DNA of 14,472 nucleotides from DASQQQ01 sp036390995 (GTDB lineage: Bacteria; Actinomycetota; UBA4738; HRBIN12). The translations under genes and the position numbers were made by a program. Position 1 is the first letter of the stretch. Each line of letters begins with the position of its first letter. Below are positions 13,670 to 14,472 of the stretch, one piece after another. The stretch spans positions 1 to 14,472 of the forward strand of contig DASWAT010000129.1 of the NCBI GenBank assembly GCA_036390995.1, given 5' to 3'. The notes below the pieces were generated by a model, which saw only the letters and a program-made list of their open reading frames with translations, did no database searches and was not told the origin of the DNA.

Positions 13670-14472
13670 GTGCATCTGCGTCGGATCAAGACTCTCGCGG
13701 TGATCGTGCCTACCGCGGGCCTCTTCGGCTTCGAGCTCCTCCGCCACTTCGTGCTGCAGCCCGCGATGGGCGAGCCCTCTCCCCACCTCGCGGAGCACAT
13801 CGTTTCTGCGCTGGTGCTCACGGTGGCGGTGGCCGCGTTCTCCTTCGTCATCTTCCGATTGCTCGAGCGGCTGCATGACCAGCTCATGGCACTGAACGAA
13901 GCAGGCATCGCGGTGACTGCCGATCTGTCGGCGGAACGGGTCCTGGAGCGTGTGGCCGAGCTGGCACGGAAGGTGGCCGGGGCCTCCTACGCCTCGGTGC
14001 AGGTCGAACGCGAGTCCGTGCGGACCGTCGCCTCAGGTGCCCCTCCGGCGGCCGGTCCTCGGCTGGTGCTTCCCATCGTGGTGAAGGGGGAGCGGTTCGG
14101 TGAGCTCGTGTTGGCGGGTCCTCGCGGCCGGCGGTTCCGAGATTCGGACCGCGGTGCTCTGGAGACCTTTGCGACCCAAGCCGGTATCGCTCTGGAGAAC
14201 GCCCGTCTGTTCGAGCAGGTCCAGGAACTCGTGGCGACGAGGGAGCGGGCGCGGATCGGCATGGATCTGCACGACGGGCTGATCCAAGAGCTTTACGCGC
14301 TCGGGCTCAAGGTCGAGGACGCGGCCGAGCTCGTGTCGGACCAGCCGGCCGAGGCAGCGGCGCTGATGCAGGAGACGCAGGGCGAACTCCGCGGCCTGAT
14401 CGGCGAGATCCGAACTTATGTCTACGGCCTGCGCGACGGCGACGCTTCAGTGGACCTGCGACCAGCGCTTGA
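13670..14472 (+). CDS. GAF-domain sensor histidine kinase, NarL/DegS type (3' end outside the window)
   Basis: The first 267 residues are present. Two membrane helices (about 7-28 and 44-63) flank a short outer loop, followed by a GAF-like domain (about 85-180) and the start of a HisKA_3 dimerisation domain: RERARIGMDLHDGLIQELYALGL, with His201 as phosphoacceptor, then ELRGLIGEIRTYVYGLRD. The HATPase domain lies beyond the window. Such kinases partner with NarL/FixJ-type LuxR response regulators, usually encoded next door. The GTG at 13670 is chosen for GGGAGG 4 bases upstream; ATGs at 13649 and 13628 are in frame and would add 7 or 14 residues. The signal is unknown; GAF domains may bind haem, small molecules or gases. 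The outer loop is short and has no obvious copper ligands beyond Met33 and His39. Confidence 0.88.
   Translation, partial: MHLRRIKTLAVIVPTAGLFGFELLRHFVLQPAMGEPSPHLAEHIVSALVLTVAVAAFSFVIFRLLERLHDQLMALNEAGIAVTADLSAERVLERVAELARKVAGASYASVQVERESVRTVASGAPPAAGPRLVLPIVVKGERFGELVLAGPRGRRFRDSDRGALETFATQAGIALENARLFEQVQELVATRERARIGMDLHDGLIQELYALGLKVEDAAELVSDQPAEAAALMQETQGELRGLIGEIRTYVYGLRDGDASVDLRPAL

Noticed and set aside
13036..13878. Plus-strand 280-codon open frame across the redoxin and kinase starts
   Set aside because: It is an out-of-frame reading of two well-supported genes and has Arg-rich, low-complexity sequence.
1..14472. tRNA, rRNA, CRISPR array, insertion sequence or attachment sites
   Set aside because: No cloverleaf, spaced repeat array, transposase or integrase gene was found on either strand.

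Overview
This is a GC-rich chromosomal segment, most likely from an actinomycete (Actinomycetota), judged from strong G/C preference at third codon positions, frequent GTG starts, NarL/DegS-type kinase style and gene content. The species cannot be named from the sequence. Nearly the whole window is a copper-handling island with 17 protein genes, two of them cut by the window ends. No tRNA, rRNA, CRISPR array or insertion sequence was seen.

Minus-strand block 1 (1-4273): a HAD-family phosphatase fragment (1-243) lies downstream of a tight four-gene unit, read right to left: two FtsX/MacB-type permeases (2571-3671, 1465-2565), an ABC ATPase whose C terminus is fused to a metal-binding YHS domain (605-1462), and a CsoR-type copper sensor (339-608) that overlaps the ATPase by an ATGA junction. 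Upstream of it, after a 221-base gap, are a membrane-anchored cupredoxin (3893-4273) and a CopA-like P1B ATPase with an N-terminal YHS domain (4277-6460). A CsoR-like operator and a promoter with three 11-bp-spaced direct repeats precede the CopA-like gene.

Minus-strand block 2 (6661-11297): a DUF2933-like small membrane protein (11004-11297), a Met-rich small membrane protein (10639-11007), a second P1B ATPase with an unusual CPD motif and a His/Met-rich N terminus (8004-10532), a divergent prolipoprotein diacylglyceryl transferase (6950-7801) and a basic two-helix membrane protein (6661-6972).

Plus-strand block (11474-14472): a second DUF2933-like paralogue (11474-11725), a small CxxC thioredoxin-like protein (11709-11981), a CcdA-type membrane thiol reductase (11983-13020), a membrane-anchored redoxin (12863-13570, overlapping CcdA by 158 bases) and the first part of a GAF/HisKA_3 sensor kinase (13670 to the end).

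Working model (inference): the two P1B ATPases export Cu(I); the cupredoxin and Met/His-rich membrane proteins handle it outside; the thioredoxin-CcdA-redoxin set carries reducing power across the membrane for exposed thiols or copper; CsoR senses cytosolic copper; and the YHS-tagged ABC machine is a copper-linked transporter of unknown substrate. Two promoters in the island share an identical layout, CTTCAC repeats at 11-bp spacing followed by 10 bases and TAGNCT, suggesting co-control by an OmpR/PhoB-family response regulator encoded elsewhere.
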